DNA of 64,000 nt, from contig NZ_JALPVL010000010.1 of assembly GCF_023544465.1 (NCBI RefSeq), positions 338,407 through 402,406 of the forward strand, written 5' to 3'. Position 1 is the stretch's first letter, and every line of letters begins with the position of its first letter. The position numbers were made by a program, and so were the translations under genes. This DNA comes from Paractinoplanes maris (lineage in GTDB: Bacteria; Actinomycetota; Actinomycetes; Mycobacteriales; Micromonosporaceae). Of the stretch, positions 24,862 through 35,003 are shown piece by piece. The notes beneath the pieces are model-generated. The model saw only the letters and a list, made by a program, of their open reading frames with translations, made no database searches and was not told the origin of the DNA.

Positions 24862-25878
24862 TCAGACGCTCCAGCCGATGGCCGGTGCGATGTGTTTGGT
24901 GATCGTCTCGAGGATCCGGGTGTTGTAGGCGACACCGAGCTGATTCGGGACGGTGAAAAGGATCGTGTCGGCCGCCCGGACGGCGGCGTCGGCCGCGAGT
25001 TCCGCGGCGATCTGGTCCGGCTCGCCGGCGTACGTGCGCCCGAAGCGCGACCGGACCCCTTCGAGCAACCCGACCTGGTCCTCGTTGCCCTGGTTGCCGA
25101 AGTAGACGCGGTCGATCTCCTCGGTGATCGGCAGCACGCTGCGCGAGATCGACACGCGCGGCTCCCGGTCGTGGCCGGCCTCGGCCCACGACTGGCGGTA
25201 GAGCGCGATCTGCTCGGCCTGCAACTCGTCGAACGGCACGCCGGTGTCCTCCGACAGCAGGGTGGAGCTCTGCAGGTTGACGCCGATGCCGGCCGCCCAC
25301 TGCGCGGTCGCGCGGGTGCCCGCACCCCACCAGATGCGGTCGCGCAGACCGGGGGACTGCGGCTGGATGGCCAGCCCGCCGCTGACGCCGGTGCGGGCCG
25401 GGTCGGTGCGGGCCACCGCCGCACCCGAGATGGCCTCGAGGAAGATCTCGGTCTTGGACCGGGCCAGGGCGGCCGCGTCGGCGCCCTCCGGCGGGACGTA
25501 GCCGAACACCTCGGCCCCGCGCAGCACCGTCTCGGGCGATCCCCGGCTCACCCCCAGCTGCAGGCGCCCGCCGCTGATCAGATCGGCCGCCGCGGCCTCC
25601 TCGGCCATGTAGAACGGGTTCTCGTAGCGCATGTCGATCACGCCGGTGCCGATCTCGATGCGCGAGGTGCGGGCGCCGATCGCCGCCAGCAGCGGGAACG
25701 GTGAGGCCAGTTGCCGCTCGAAGTGGTGCACCCGCACGAAGGCCCCGTCGACGCCGAGCTCCTCGGCCGCCTGGGCCAGCTCGATGGTCTGCAGCAGCGA
25801 GTCGCCCGCGGTGCGGGTCTGCGACCCGGTCGCGTTGCGCCAGTGCCCGAACGACAGGAACCCGATCTTCTTCTTCAC
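24862..25878 (-). CDS. LLM-class flavin-dependent oxidoreductase
   Basis: A 338-residue luciferase-like monooxygenase (TIM barrel using FMN or F420). Family elements: KKIGFLSFGHW at the first strand, AEELGVDGAFVRVHHFERQ, RIEIGTGVIDMRYENPFYMAEEAAAADLISGGRLQLGVSRGSPE pattern and WWGAGTRATAQWAAG. The GTG at 25878 is preferred to the TTG at 25890. Located 29 bp upstream of the CheB-like gene on the same strand. Substrate unknown. Confidence 0.87.
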   Translation of the reverse strand: MKKKIGFLSFGHWRNATGSQTRTAGDSLLQTIELAQAAEELGVDGAFVRVHHFERQLASPFPLLAAIGARTSRIEIGTGVIDMRYENPFYMAEEAAAADLISGGRLQLGVSRGSPETVLRGAEVFGYVPPEGADAAALARSKTEIFLEAISGAAVARTDPARTGVSGGLAIQPQSPGLRDRIWWGAGTRATAQWAAGIGVNLQSSTLLSEDTGVPFDELQAEQIALYRQSWAEAGHDREPRVSISRSVLPITEEIDRVYFGNQGNEDQVGLLEGVRSRFGRTYAGEPDQIAAELAADAAVRAADTILFTVPNQLGVAYNTRILETITKHIAPAIGWSV

Positions 25879-25984
25879 GCCAACCCCCAACCCCGCCGGT
25901 GGTCCGGCGATTCCCGCCGGTCACCGGCCCGATCCGGTACGGCGGTGGCCGCGCGCACACCCCTCGCAAGCGGCCCGCTACAGT

Positions 25985-26029
25985 ATGCGCATGCGCCTCT
26001 GGCTCACCGGCTCGCCGCCGCTCACCTGA
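25985..26029 (+). CDS. Candidate leader peptide upstream of EamA transporter
   Basis: A 14-codon ORF (MRMRLWLTGSPPLT) ends in a TGA that is the first base triplet of a hairpin (26027-26045). The EamA gene starts 123 bp downstream. The layout resembles translated leaders that control downstream genes, but the peptide lacks runs of a single amino acid and matches no attenuator I can name. Low confidence as a translated feature. Confidence 0.25.
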   Translation: MRMRLWLTGSPPLT

Positions 26030-26045
26030 GCGGGACGGCTGCTCA
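26027..26045 (+). promoter_or_regulatory. Hairpin with GACGG loop in EamA leader
   Basis: TGAGCGG pairs with CTGCTCA (one G-U) around a GACGG loop. The loop contains ACGG, which recalls the ACGR loops of guanidine-II (mini-ykkC) elements found before small-molecule exporters, but only one hairpin of the required pair is seen. Position in the 5' leader suggests a regulatory or attenuator role. Confidence 0.25.
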
Positions 26046-26151
26046 GCCTCATCGCGTCCGGCCCTGATCGGCCCGCCGCGCACCGGCGCATTCCCTCAGC
26101 ACGTCCCGCTTCCGCGACCATCCGGATCCGCAGTCGCAGGAGCGATAACCC

Positions 26152-27054
26152 ATGCTTGTCATCGAACCGCAAATCCGCACCACCACCGGACTCCGCTATC
26201 TGATCGTCGCCGGCTGCCTGTGGGGCACCGGCGGCCTCACCGGCACCCTGCTCGCCCGCGAGGGCGGCCTCTCGTCACTCGGCGTGGCCGCCGCCCGGCT
26301 CGGCCTGGGCGGCCTGCTGCTGGTCGCCTTCCTGGTGGCTACCCGGCAACCGGTCCCGCGCGGCCGGGCCGCCTGGACCCGTGTCGCCGTGCTCGGCGTG
26401 CTCGCCGCCGAATTCCAGGCCGCCTACTTCGCCGCGGTCGCGCACACCTCGGTCAGCTTGGCCACGCTGCTCACCATCGGCGCCTCCCCGGTGCTGGTGC
26501 TGATCGCCGAGGCGGTCACCGGCCGCCGCCGGCTGAGCGGCCGTGTCCTGGCCACGGCGGCCGTCGCCCTGGCCGGGCTGGCGCTGCTGGTCGGCGTCCC
26601 GGCGGACGGTCTCGAGCCGGGCCGGATGCTCGCCGGGTCCGGCTTCGCGCTGCTGGCCGCGGCCGGCTTCGCCACCATGACCCTGGTCGCGGCCCGCCCG
26701 GTCGAGGGGCTCGACGAGCTGTCCGCCACCGGCTTCGGCTTCACGCTCGGCGCGCTGGTCCTGGCCCCGATCGCGGTCGCGGGTGGCCTGAGCTTCACGG
26801 CCACCCCGGCGTCGGTCGGTCTGCTGCTGTTCCTGGGCCTGGGGCCGACGGCGCTCGGCTACGCCGCGTACTTCCGGGGTCTGCGCACCACGGCGGCCGG
26901 CACCGCGGCCCTGATGGCGTTGCTGGAACCGCTCGTCGGCACCGCGCTGGCCGTGCTGATCCTGGGTGAGCGGCTGGGCCCGGCCGGCTGGGCCGGCGCC
27001 TTCCTGCTGATCGTGGCCCTGGCCGCGGAGAGCCGGTTCAGCGACGTGCGCTGA
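26152..27054 (+). CDS. EamA-family (drug/metabolite) transporter
   Basis: A 300-residue inner-membrane protein with ten predicted helices arranged as two EamA repeats (first begins LRYLIVAGCLWGTGGLTGTLLAREGG; second begins SGFALLAAAGFATMTLV). Typical repeat-end motifs are LLTIGASPVLVLIAEAV and TAALMALLEPLVGTALAVLILGERLG. It exports metabolites or amino acids; substrate unknown. The ORF overlaps the 3' end of the convergent chemoreceptor gene by 17 bp. Confidence 0.9.
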   Translation: MLVIEPQIRTTTGLRYLIVAGCLWGTGGLTGTLLAREGGLSSLGVAAARLGLGGLLLVAFLVATRQPVPRGRAAWTRVAVLGVLAAEFQAAYFAAVAHTSVSLATLLTIGASPVLVLIAEAVTGRRRLSGRVLATAAVALAGLALLVGVPADGLEPGRMLAGSGFALLAAAGFATMTLVAARPVEGLDELSATGFGFTLGALVLAPIAVAGGLSFTATPASVGLLLFLGLGPTALGYAAYFRGLRTTAAGTAALMALLEPLVGTALAVLILGERLGPAGWAGAFLLIVALAAESRFSDVR

Positions 27055-28672
27055 GCTGGAACTGACCGACGATCTCCTGCAGCTCGCGGGACATCTCACC
27101 GAGGTGTTCCGCGGTCTGCTGGGCCTCGTCGACCCCGGCCGAGGTCACCTGGGCCGCGGTCGCCACCCCGGAGACGTTCTGGGCGATCTCGCCGGAGCCG
27201 GTGGCCGCCTCGACGATGTTGCGGCTCATCTCGGCGGTCGTCGCGGTCTGCTCCTCCACGGCCGCGGCGATCGTCGTCGAGTGCTCGTTGACCGCCCCGA
27301 TGATGGTGCTGATCTGGTCGATGGCCGTGATCGCCTCGGTGGTGTCGTTCTGGATGGCCTGCACCCGGGCGGCGATGTCGTCGGTGGCTTTGGCCGTCTC
27401 CTGGGCCAGATCCTTCACCTCGCTGGCGACCACGGCGAAGCCCTTGCCGGACTCGCCGGCCCGGGCGGCCTCGATCGTCGCGTTCAGCGCGAGCAGGTTG
27501 GTCTGCTCGGCGATGGCAGTGATCAGCTTGACCACCTCGCCGATCTCGGCGCTGCTGCGACCGAGCTGACCGATGGTCTGCCCGGCCCGGCGGGCGCTGT
27601 CCACGCCGTCGGCGGCCACCGCGGCGGCCTGGCTGGCACTGCCGGAGATCTCGCGGATCGCGGCGTTCATCTCCTCGGTGCCGGCGGCGACGGTCTGCAC
27701 GCTGCGCGACACCTCCTCGGCCGACGAGGCGACCCGGTCGGACTGGCTGGAGGCGCCGGCCGCGGCGTCGGCGATGCGGGCCGAGGCGGTGGTCAGCTCC
27801 TGCGAGGCGCCGGACAGCGTACGGCTGTGGTCGCTGATCCGGTTGAACGCGTCGAGCAGCACCTCGAGGGTGCTGTTGACCGCCCGCCCCATCACGCCGA
27901 GCTCGTCACCGGTGCTGTCGGGCGCGCGTACGGTCAGGTTCTTGGCCGAGACCTCCCGAAGCGTGTCGACGGTCCGGCTCAGCGGTCCGGTGATGCTCCG
28001 GGTGACCAGCACGGCGAGCAGCGCGGCCAGGGCCAGGGCCAGGAGCCCGGCCACGATCATGAAGGTGCGCGCGGTGGCCGCGGCCGACTCGGCGCTCCGT
28101 TCGGCCGCGGCCGCGTCGCCGATGGCCTGGCCGGTCAGCTCGTCGATGGCGGTGATGATCTCGCGCATCTGGTCGGTGGCGTCGCCGGCCACCAGGTCGC
28201 CGGCCTGACCGCGGCCGGCCGCCGTGCCCGCGCGGAAGAGTTCGATGATCTGGTCGTCGGTCGTCATGAACTGCCCGAAGGCCCGCTCGGCGGCGTCGAG
28301 AGCGGACTTCTCACCCGCGTCGAGGTCCTCGTCGCGCAGGTCGGCCACGCTCGCGCGGAAGGCACCGGCCGAGGCGAGGAAGCTCTGGCGCGGCCCGGCC
28401 GTGTCCGAGGTCGCGCCGGCGACTCCGCGCACGATGTCGAAGGCGTAGCCGTTCTGCCAGCCGTTGAGGTCGGCGGTGCGGAACTTGGCGACCTGCGCCT
28501 GCCGGCCGATGTCGCCCGCTTGGCCCAGCTCGGTCGTGGCCCGCGAAGCCGTGCTCTGTCCCCACAACCCGACGCCGAGGGCGATCACCATGCACAGGCA
28601 CACCCCGGTGAACGCGCCGCCGAGACGCACGCCGATCCGGATGTTGCTGACGAAACGCGTGATCATCGGCAT
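27038..28672 (-). CDS. Methyl-accepting chemotaxis protein
   Basis: A 544-residue chemoreceptor. TM1 (about 19-37), an extracytoplasmic helical sensor of the 4HB type (about 38-205), TM2 (about 207-226, LALALAALLAVLVT), a HAMP domain (about 227-280, RTVDTLREVSAKNLTVRA) and a long coiled-coil signalling domain whose tip EQTNLLALNATIEAARAGE is the conserved kinase-contact hairpin. It would signal through a CheA/CheW pair that is not in this window. The start is 16 bp from a divergent gene, so the two share a very compact control region. Confidence 0.92.
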   Translation of the reverse strand: MPMITRFVSNIRIGVRLGGAFTGVCLCMVIALGVGLWGQSTASRATTELGQAGDIGRQAQVAKFRTADLNGWQNGYAFDIVRGVAGATSDTAGPRQSFLASAGAFRASVADLRDEDLDAGEKSALDAAERAFGQFMTTDDQIIELFRAGTAAGRGQAGDLVAGDATDQMREIITAIDELTGQAIGDAAAAERSAESAAATARTFMIVAGLLALALAALLAVLVTRSITGPLSRTVDTLREVSAKNLTVRAPDSTGDELGVMGRAVNSTLEVLLDAFNRISDHSRTLSGASQELTTASARIADAAAGASSQSDRVASSAEEVSRSVQTVAAGTEEMNAAIREISGSASQAAAVAADGVDSARRAGQTIGQLGRSSAEIGEVVKLITAIAEQTNLLALNATIEAARAGESGKGFAVVASEVKDLAQETAKATDDIAARVQAIQNDTTEAITAIDQISTIIGAVNEHSTTIAAAVEEQTATTAEMSRNIVEAATGSGEIAQNVSGVATAAQVTSAGVDEAQQTAEHLGEMSRELQEIVGQFQLSARR

Positions 28673-28688
28673 CGCCTTACGCTAGGTC

Positions 28689-29483
28689 GTGCCCAACGCA
28701 AGCGAGGGAGATTCGCGAAACCGTCGTCGTGCGGCGTTCGACGTGCGGGCCGGCGATCCGGGCTCGCCGGTGATCCTGCACGTGCCGCACGCGTCGCGGG
28801 AGCTGACGCCGGCCGCGCGGGCGTCGATCGTCCTGGACGACGCGGCGCTGGACGACGAGCTCGATCACCTCACCGACGCGCACACCGATGTGATCGCGCA
28901 CCGGGCGGCGGACGCGTGCGCCGTACGCCCGTGGGTCTTCACCAACCAGCTGTCGCGCCTGGTCATCGACCCCGAGCGGTTCCCCGACGAGCGCGAGGAG
29001 ATGCTGGCGGCCGGCATGGCGGCGGTCTACACCCACGGCTACGCCGGCCGCCGGTTGCGCGGGGAGGATCCGGGGCGTGATGCGACGCTGATCCGGGAGC
29101 ACTACGACCCGTACGCCCGGGCCATGACCGACCTGGTGGCCGACCGCCTGGCCGCCACCGGCCGGGCGGTGATCCTCGACGTGCACTCCTACCCGGCCGA
29201 GGCGTTGCCCTACGAACTGCACGGCGACGGTCCGCGCCCGCCGGTCTGCCTGGGCGCCGACGACTTCCACACGCCGCCCGAGCTGCTCACCGGGTTCGGC
29301 CCGTTCGCGGTCGAGGTCAACACCCCGTTCGCCGGCTGTTACGTCCCGCTGCGCTACCACCGCCGCGAGCCGGCCGTGACGGCGCTGATGATCGAGATCC
29401 GCCGCGACCTCTACGTGCATGACCCCCGAGGTCTGGACGAGCTGGCAGGCGCGCTGGCCGTCCTGGCCGCAACGGTCAGCTGA
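28689..29483 (+). CDS. N-formylglutamate amidohydrolase family protein
   Basis: A 264-residue cytosolic hydrolase of the FGase family, which in histidine degradation releases glutamate from N-formylglutamate. Motifs: VILHVPHASRELT (metal-site His region), LTDAHTDVIAHRAA, NQLSRLVIDPERF, GRAVILDVHSYPAE and the C-terminal VEVNTPFAGCYVPLRYH. No other hut genes are nearby, so a histidine pathway role is not supported by context. GTG start at 28689. It overlaps the convergent MOSC gene by 8 bp. Confidence 0.85.
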   Translation: MPNASEGDSRNRRRAAFDVRAGDPGSPVILHVPHASRELTPAARASIVLDDAALDDELDHLTDAHTDVIAHRAADACAVRPWVFTNQLSRLVIDPERFPDEREEMLAAGMAAVYTHGYAGRRLRGEDPGRDATLIREHYDPYARAMTDLVADRLAATGRAVILDVHSYPAEALPYELHGDGPRPPVCLGADDFHTPPELLTGFGPFAVEVNTPFAGCYVPLRYHRREPAVTALMIEIRRDLYVHDPRGLDELAGALAVLAATVS

Positions 29484-29946
29484 CCTCGGCCCGCACCGGG
29501 CCGACGCGCAGAACGCCGTCGTCGAGCGGGGTGCAGCGGATGCCACCCTTGCCGCGCAGCGCCTTCCACGCGCCCGGGCCGACCGTGACGTCCATCCACG
29601 CGCACGGGTGAGCCCGCCGGTTGACCCGCAGCCGGACCGGGCCGTCGCCCGAGTCGAGGGTGAGCACCGAGCCGATCAGGTCGTCGACCGGCAGACCGGC
29701 GATCAGGATGTTGCGCCGCACCGCGACCAGCCCGGTGCCCGGTGGCAGCGACTCCTGACTGATCACGGTCACGCTCGCGTCGTGATGAGCCGGCCGCCCG
29801 AAATACCGGTCACCGGCGATGCCCAGCCCAGCCCGGACCCGTACGTGATCGACCAGCTCTCCCGGCGGTGCCGGCGCCGGACCGTCGGACGGCCGCCCCT
29901 CGAACCGATGCACCGGCGAGGCGAGCAGTTCGACGATCTCCGGCAC
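29476..29946 (-). CDS. MOSC-domain protein
   Basis: A 156-residue single MOSC domain (beta-barrel fold related to the molybdenum cofactor sulfurase C-terminus). The conserved cysteine lies in AHPCAWM; other family elements are GIAGDRYFGRP, VTVISQESL and VAVRRNILIAGLPVDDLIGS. Such proteins bind molybdopterin or handle sulfur-containing adducts; substrate unknown. Confidence 0.85.
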   Translation of the reverse strand: MPEIVELLASPVHRFEGRPSDGPAPAPPGELVDHVRVRAGLGIAGDRYFGRPAHHDASVTVISQESLPPGTGLVAVRRNILIAGLPVDDLIGSVLTLDSGDGPVRLRVNRRAHPCAWMDVTVGPGAWKALRGKGGIRCTPLDDGVLRVGPVRAEVS

Positions 29947-29955
29947 GCGACGATG

Positions 29956-31260
29956 TTAATCGGTGCAGGCGGCCAGCCCCTTCAAGGTGCCCTCGCGGTA
30001 GGCCGCGATGCGCTCGAACGCGGTCGTGCCGTCCCCTTCGGAGTTGCGGCCGAAGGCCAGCAGGGCCTGCACGGCCTCGTCGAGGTCACCGGGGGAGAGG
30101 GTCAGCTCACTGTTGGCGGGCCGGGTGAGCAGGTCGTTGGTCCACGAGCCGGCGAGGCAGTCGACCATGAGCTGCCCCTGCTCGGTGCGCGTCGGCTGGC
30201 CGCGGCGGGTCTGCGCGGCCCGGGCGAAGAGGTCGCCCAGCAGCATGCCGATGGCGAAGTCGCCGATCCGGTCGTGCAGCGCCGGACCCAGACGGGTGCT
30301 GTCGAACGCCACGAAGTCACCGTCGGGGCAGTAGAACGCCGCGCCCTCGGCCGACGCGTCGGGCCGCGGGCAGTCCGGCGGCTCGCCGGCGCGGAACGGC
30401 TGGACCGCCAGGTCGGCCCACGTCTGGCCGGTCAGCCGCGGATAGGTGCGCTGCCAGTAGGCCTGGGCGTCGTCGGCCAGCGAGCTCACCGCGTTGTCGT
30501 AGGGCAGGTTGCCGCCGGTCGCCGCGTCCCGCTCGGTCTGGAACGGCACCTCGGTGACCGGCAGGTTGGTGCGGCGGTAGCCGGCGCAGGTCGTCACGCC
30601 CTCGTCCACGCCGTCCTGCAGGGCGCGGATGCGGTCGAACGCGTTGCCGTGCGCACCCTCGGCCAGCGCCGGGGTGCCCGGCTGGTCACGCAGCGACAAC
30701 ATGCCGGCGACGGTGTCGTCGAGCTGGGCCGGGGTCACGTCCTTGAAGGCCGTCGACCGGCCCGCCAGCACGTCGGCCAGCCAGGCCCCGGCGTAGCAGT
30801 CGGCCTGCTGCTCGAGCACGACGGTGGGCTGGTTCCCGGTCCCGATGCGGGTCTGGATGGCGTGCCCGTACTCGTGGGCCATCACGAAGCCGACCAGCAG
30901 CGGCCCGAAGTCCTCCTGCAACTGCGGGATCAGCGTCTGGGCGTCCCAGGCGATGAAGTCGTCCGGCGGGCAGTAGAACGCGTTCGGCTCGTACCCCGAC
31001 TGCTGACCGCCGCACGCCGGCGGCGGGTCGTTCTCGGAGTAGGGGAACCGGCCACCCTGGACGGGAACGAATGTGGCGCCGTCGGCGATGCTGCTGAACT
31101 GCGCGGTCCAGAACCGCTCGACGTCCTGGAGGGCGGGCGTGACCACGTCCTCGGCCGAGCGGGCCGGTCGGCGTTCCTGCTCGACGGAGACGATCGAGCA
31201 GCCGCCGAGCAGCCCGATCGCCGCGACCAGGGCGGTGGTGAACAGACGCTTAGCCGCCAT
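29956..31260 (-). CDS. Lipoprotein zinc metallopeptidase with degenerate second domain
   Basis: A 434-residue exported lipoprotein (LLGGC, lipidated Cys21). The first domain (about 48-228) is a neutral zinc metallopeptidase with MAHEYGHAIQ (His129, Glu130, His133) and EQQADCYAGAW providing the third ligand region (Glu150). The second domain (about 266-434) repeats the same order: AFYCPDGDFVAFD, LLGDLFARAAQTR, EQGQLMVDCLAGSW, DLDEAV and FERIAAYREG, but the HExxH residues are replaced by Gly342, Asp343 and Ala346. This is an internal duplication with an inactive copy. It stands alone with its own start 51 bp from the ABC-F region. Confidence 0.85.
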   Translation of the reverse strand: MAAKRLFTTALVAAIGLLGGCSIVSVEQERRPARSAEDVVTPALQDVERFWTAQFSSIADGATFVPVQGGRFPYSENDPPPACGGQQSGYEPNAFYCPPDDFIAWDAQTLIPQLQEDFGPLLVGFVMAHEYGHAIQTRIGTGNQPTVVLEQQADCYAGAWLADVLAGRSTAFKDVTPAQLDDTVAGMLSLRDQPGTPALAEGAHGNAFDRIRALQDGVDEGVTTCAGYRRTNLPVTEVPFQTERDAATGGNLPYDNAVSSLADDAQAYWQRTYPRLTGQTWADLAVQPFRAGEPPDCPRPDASAEGAAFYCPDGDFVAFDSTRLGPALHDRIGDFAIGMLLGDLFARAAQTRRGQPTRTEQGQLMVDCLAGSWTNDLLTRPANSELTLSPGDLDEAVQALLAFGRNSEGDGTTAFERIAAYREGTLKGLAACTD

Positions 31261-31344
31261 CGGCTTCCCCTCGACGATCCGGTCTCATCGACGGTAAGTC
31301 CCCACGTCCGGGGCACATCAACCGTGGCGACATCGATGAATCGC

Positions 31345-32979
<1,635 letters not shown>

Positions 32980-33051
32980 CGGAGGGTCATCTTAGGGGAG
33001 AGGAACCGGGTGACCTCTCGCGACCACAGACTTGTCGCCACCCCGAACGAG

Positions 33052-33870
33052 TCAGGACAGTGGAACAGCCGCCCCACTGACCCGCACCCCGGGCTCGCCC
33101 GGCACCAGGGAAACCGTCAACCGGCTCGGCCGCCCCAAGTCGTCCCCTTGGCGCAGATGCAGGGTCGCGTCCACCGGCACCAGACGCAAAGCCCGGAGAT
33201 ACCCGCCGAGAGCGGCAGCCGCCGCTCCCGTAGCCGGATCCTCCACCACCCCGCCGACCGGGAACGGGTCACGGACGTCGAAGCTGTCCGGCCCGTCCCG
33301 ATACACCAGCTGGACAGTCGTCCAGCCGCGCGCCTCCATCAGTTCCTTCAGGGCGTCGAACCGGTAATCCAGCCGGCTCAACCGCTCCCGCGAGCGCGCC
33401 GCGATGATCGGGTGGTACGCCCCGGCGTAGGCCACCTGCGGCGGAAGTGCCGGGTCGAGATCGTCCGCCTCCCACCGCAGCGCCGTCAGCAGCGCCGCCA
33501 ACGTCCCGGCCGGCAGTTCGTCGATCGTCGGCGCCACGCTGGTCAGCGTCGCCCGTCCGTCGTCGCCCACCGTCACCGGCACGTCGCCCGCGTTCGTCGT
33601 GAAGATGTAGTCGCCCGGTCCGAGCGCCACCGCCGTGGCCACCGTGGCGTGGCCGCAGAACGGGATCTCGGCCAGCGGACTGAAGTAGCGCACCCGGAAC
33701 CGCCCGTCCCCGAGGTCGCGGGTCACGAACGCCGTCTCCGAATAGCCGACCTCGGCCGCGATCTTCAGCATGGTGCCGTCGTCCAGGCCACCAGCGTCGC
33801 GGACCACGCCCGCCGGGTTGCCGCCGGCGGGGTCGTCGCTGAAAGCCGTGTACCTCTCCACGTGAGTCAT
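33052..33870 (-). CDS. PhzF-family isomerase/epimerase-like protein
   Basis: A 272-residue protein of the PhzF (diaminopimelate-epimerase-like fold) family. The catalytic Glu of PhzF is present as Glu45 in VGYSETAFV; FCGHATVATAVAL and DPATGAAAAALGGYL are the paired family motifs. The family includes PhzF itself in phenazine synthesis, but there are no phenazine genes here, so it is probably a general isomerase or lyase. Confidence 0.88.
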   Translation of the reverse strand: MTHVERYTAFSDDPAGGNPAGVVRDAGGLDDGTMLKIAAEVGYSETAFVTRDLGDGRFRVRYFSPLAEIPFCGHATVATAVALGPGDYIFTTNAGDVPVTVGDDGRATLTSVAPTIDELPAGTLAALLTALRWEADDLDPALPPQVAYAGAYHPIIAARSRERLSRLDYRFDALKELMEARGWTTVQLVYRDGPDSFDVRDPFPVGGVVEDPATGAAAAALGGYLRALRLVPVDATLHLRQGDDLGRPSRLTVSLVPGEPGVRVSGAAVPLS

Positions 33871-33939
33871 GCCGTCAGCCTGCCGCCCGACCCCGGCGGC
33901 GCGCCAGAGCCACCTCGGCCGCCCTGGACGCGCTGCACG

Positions 33940-34899
33940 TCACACCCAGGTGGGGGTCATGCCGCCGGCATAGCGGGCGCCCACTCCGCCGGACGGCAGG
34001 ATCTCTGCGATGGCCGCCAGGTCGGCCGGGGTGAGCTTCAGGTCCACCGCGGCGACATTTTCCTCGACCCGGCTGACGCTGCGGGTGCCCGGGATCGGCA
34101 CGGTGTGGTCCCGGGTCAGCAGCCAGGCCAGGGCGAGCTGCGAGACGGTGGCGCCCTTGCCGTCGGCGAGTTCCCCGAGCTTCCGTACGGCGTCGAGATT
34201 CTTCTCGTAGTTGCCGGGCTGCCACCTCGGGTCGTGGCGGCGCATGTCGCTCTCGTCGTACGCGCCGGACGGTTTCGCGGCGCCGGTGAGGAAGCCGCGC
34301 CCCAGCGGTGAGTACGCCACGAAGCCGATCCGCAGCTCGTGCAGCAGCGGGAAGAGCTGTTCGACGTCGCGCTCGAACAACGAGTACTCGGTCTGCAGCA
34401 CCGACACTGGCTGCACGGCGTGCGCCTTGCGGATGGTCTCGGGGCCGGCCTCGCTCAGCCCGAAATACTTCACCTTGCCGGCGTCGATGAGCTCCTTGAC
34501 CGTGCCCGCCACGTCCTCGATCGGGACCGCCGGGTCGACCCGGTGCTGATAGAGCACGTCGATCGTGTCCACCCCGAGGTGGCGCAGGCTGTTGTCGGTC
34601 ACCTCGCGGATGTGCCCGGGGCGGCTGTCGAAGCCGTAGTCGGGGGTGAAACCGAACTTGGTGGCGATGATCACCTCGTCCCGGAAGTCCTTGACCGCCC
34701 GGCCCACCACCTTCTCGTTCTCGCCCCAGCCGTACAGCTCGGCGGTGTCGAAGAAGGTGACCCCGAGGTCGTGGGCCCGCCGGATCGCGGCCACCCCTTC
34801 CCGCTCGTCGCCGGGACCGTACGCGAGGTTGATGCCCATAGCGCCGTAGCCGAGGGCGGAGACGGTCAGGCCCTGCTGACCGAGAGTGCGCTGTTCCAT
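33940..34899 (-). CDS. Aldo/keto reductase
   Basis: A 319-residue NADPH-dependent oxidoreductase (TIM barrel). The catalytic tetrad is Asp51, Tyr56, Lys81 and His119 (FFDTAELYG, ATKFGF, LYQHRVD). The C-terminal PIPGTRSVSRVEEN binds the cofactor phosphate. The ATG at 34899 has GGGAG 6-10 bp upstream; the longer frame to 34971 runs through operator sequences and is rejected. Divergent from a TetR regulator, with two matching palindromes between, so it is the likely regulated target. Confidence 0.92.
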   Translation of the reverse strand: MEQRTLGQQGLTVSALGYGAMGINLAYGPGDEREGVAAIRRAHDLGVTFFDTAELYGWGENEKVVGRAVKDFRDEVIIATKFGFTPDYGFDSRPGHIREVTDNSLRHLGVDTIDVLYQHRVDPAVPIEDVAGTVKELIDAGKVKYFGLSEAGPETIRKAHAVQPVSVLQTEYSLFERDVEQLFPLLHELRIGFVAYSPLGRGFLTGAAKPSGAYDESDMRRHDPRWQPGNYEKNLDAVRKLGELADGKGATVSQLALAWLLTRDHTVPIPGTRSVSRVEENVAAVDLKLTPADLAAIAEILPSGGVGARYAGGMTPTWV

Positions 34900-34922
34900 A
34901 GGTGTCTCCCGACAAAGTGTCA

Positions 34923-34939
34923 AACCAAACGGTTCGGTT
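34923..34939. promoter_or_regulatory. TetR operator, copy 1 (AKR side)
   Basis: AACCAAACGGTTCGGTT is a 17-bp odd palindrome with one mismatch to the perfect copy at 34971. It lies 24 bp upstream of the AKR start. Centre-to-centre spacing to copy 2 is 48 bp. Assignment to the TetR protein encoded next door is inferred from sequence identity of the two sites and from context. Confidence 0.65.
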
Positions 34940-34970
34940 CGAACGTAGCTCAGGGACCGAGCCGATGCCA

Positions 34971-34987
34971 AACCGAACGGTTCGGTT
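34971..34987. promoter_or_regulatory. TetR operator, copy 2 (regulator side)
   Basis: AACCGAACGGTTCGGTT is a perfect palindrome with 8-bp arms around a central G. It lies in the -35/spacer zone of the tetR promoter, so binding there would block the regulator's own transcription. Confidence 0.7.
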
Positions 34988-34990
34988 GGC

Positions 34991-35003
34991 TATTCTGGAC
35001 CGA
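34991..35003 (+). promoter_or_regulatory. Leaderless tetR promoter (-10)
   Basis: A -10 hexamer TATTCT (34991-34996) lies 7 bp before the ATG at 35003, so transcription would start at or next to the start codon. There is no good -35, and no ribosome-binding site precedes the ATG. A leaderless mRNA is the simplest reading. Confidence 0.5.

Noticed and set aside
26027..26151. Guanidine-II (mini-ykkC) riboswitch
   Set aside because: Only one hairpin with an ACGR-like loop is present and its loop is five bases; the class needs two.
33052..33870. Phenazine biosynthesis gene cluster
   Set aside because: Only the PhzF-family gene is present; no other phz genes flank it.
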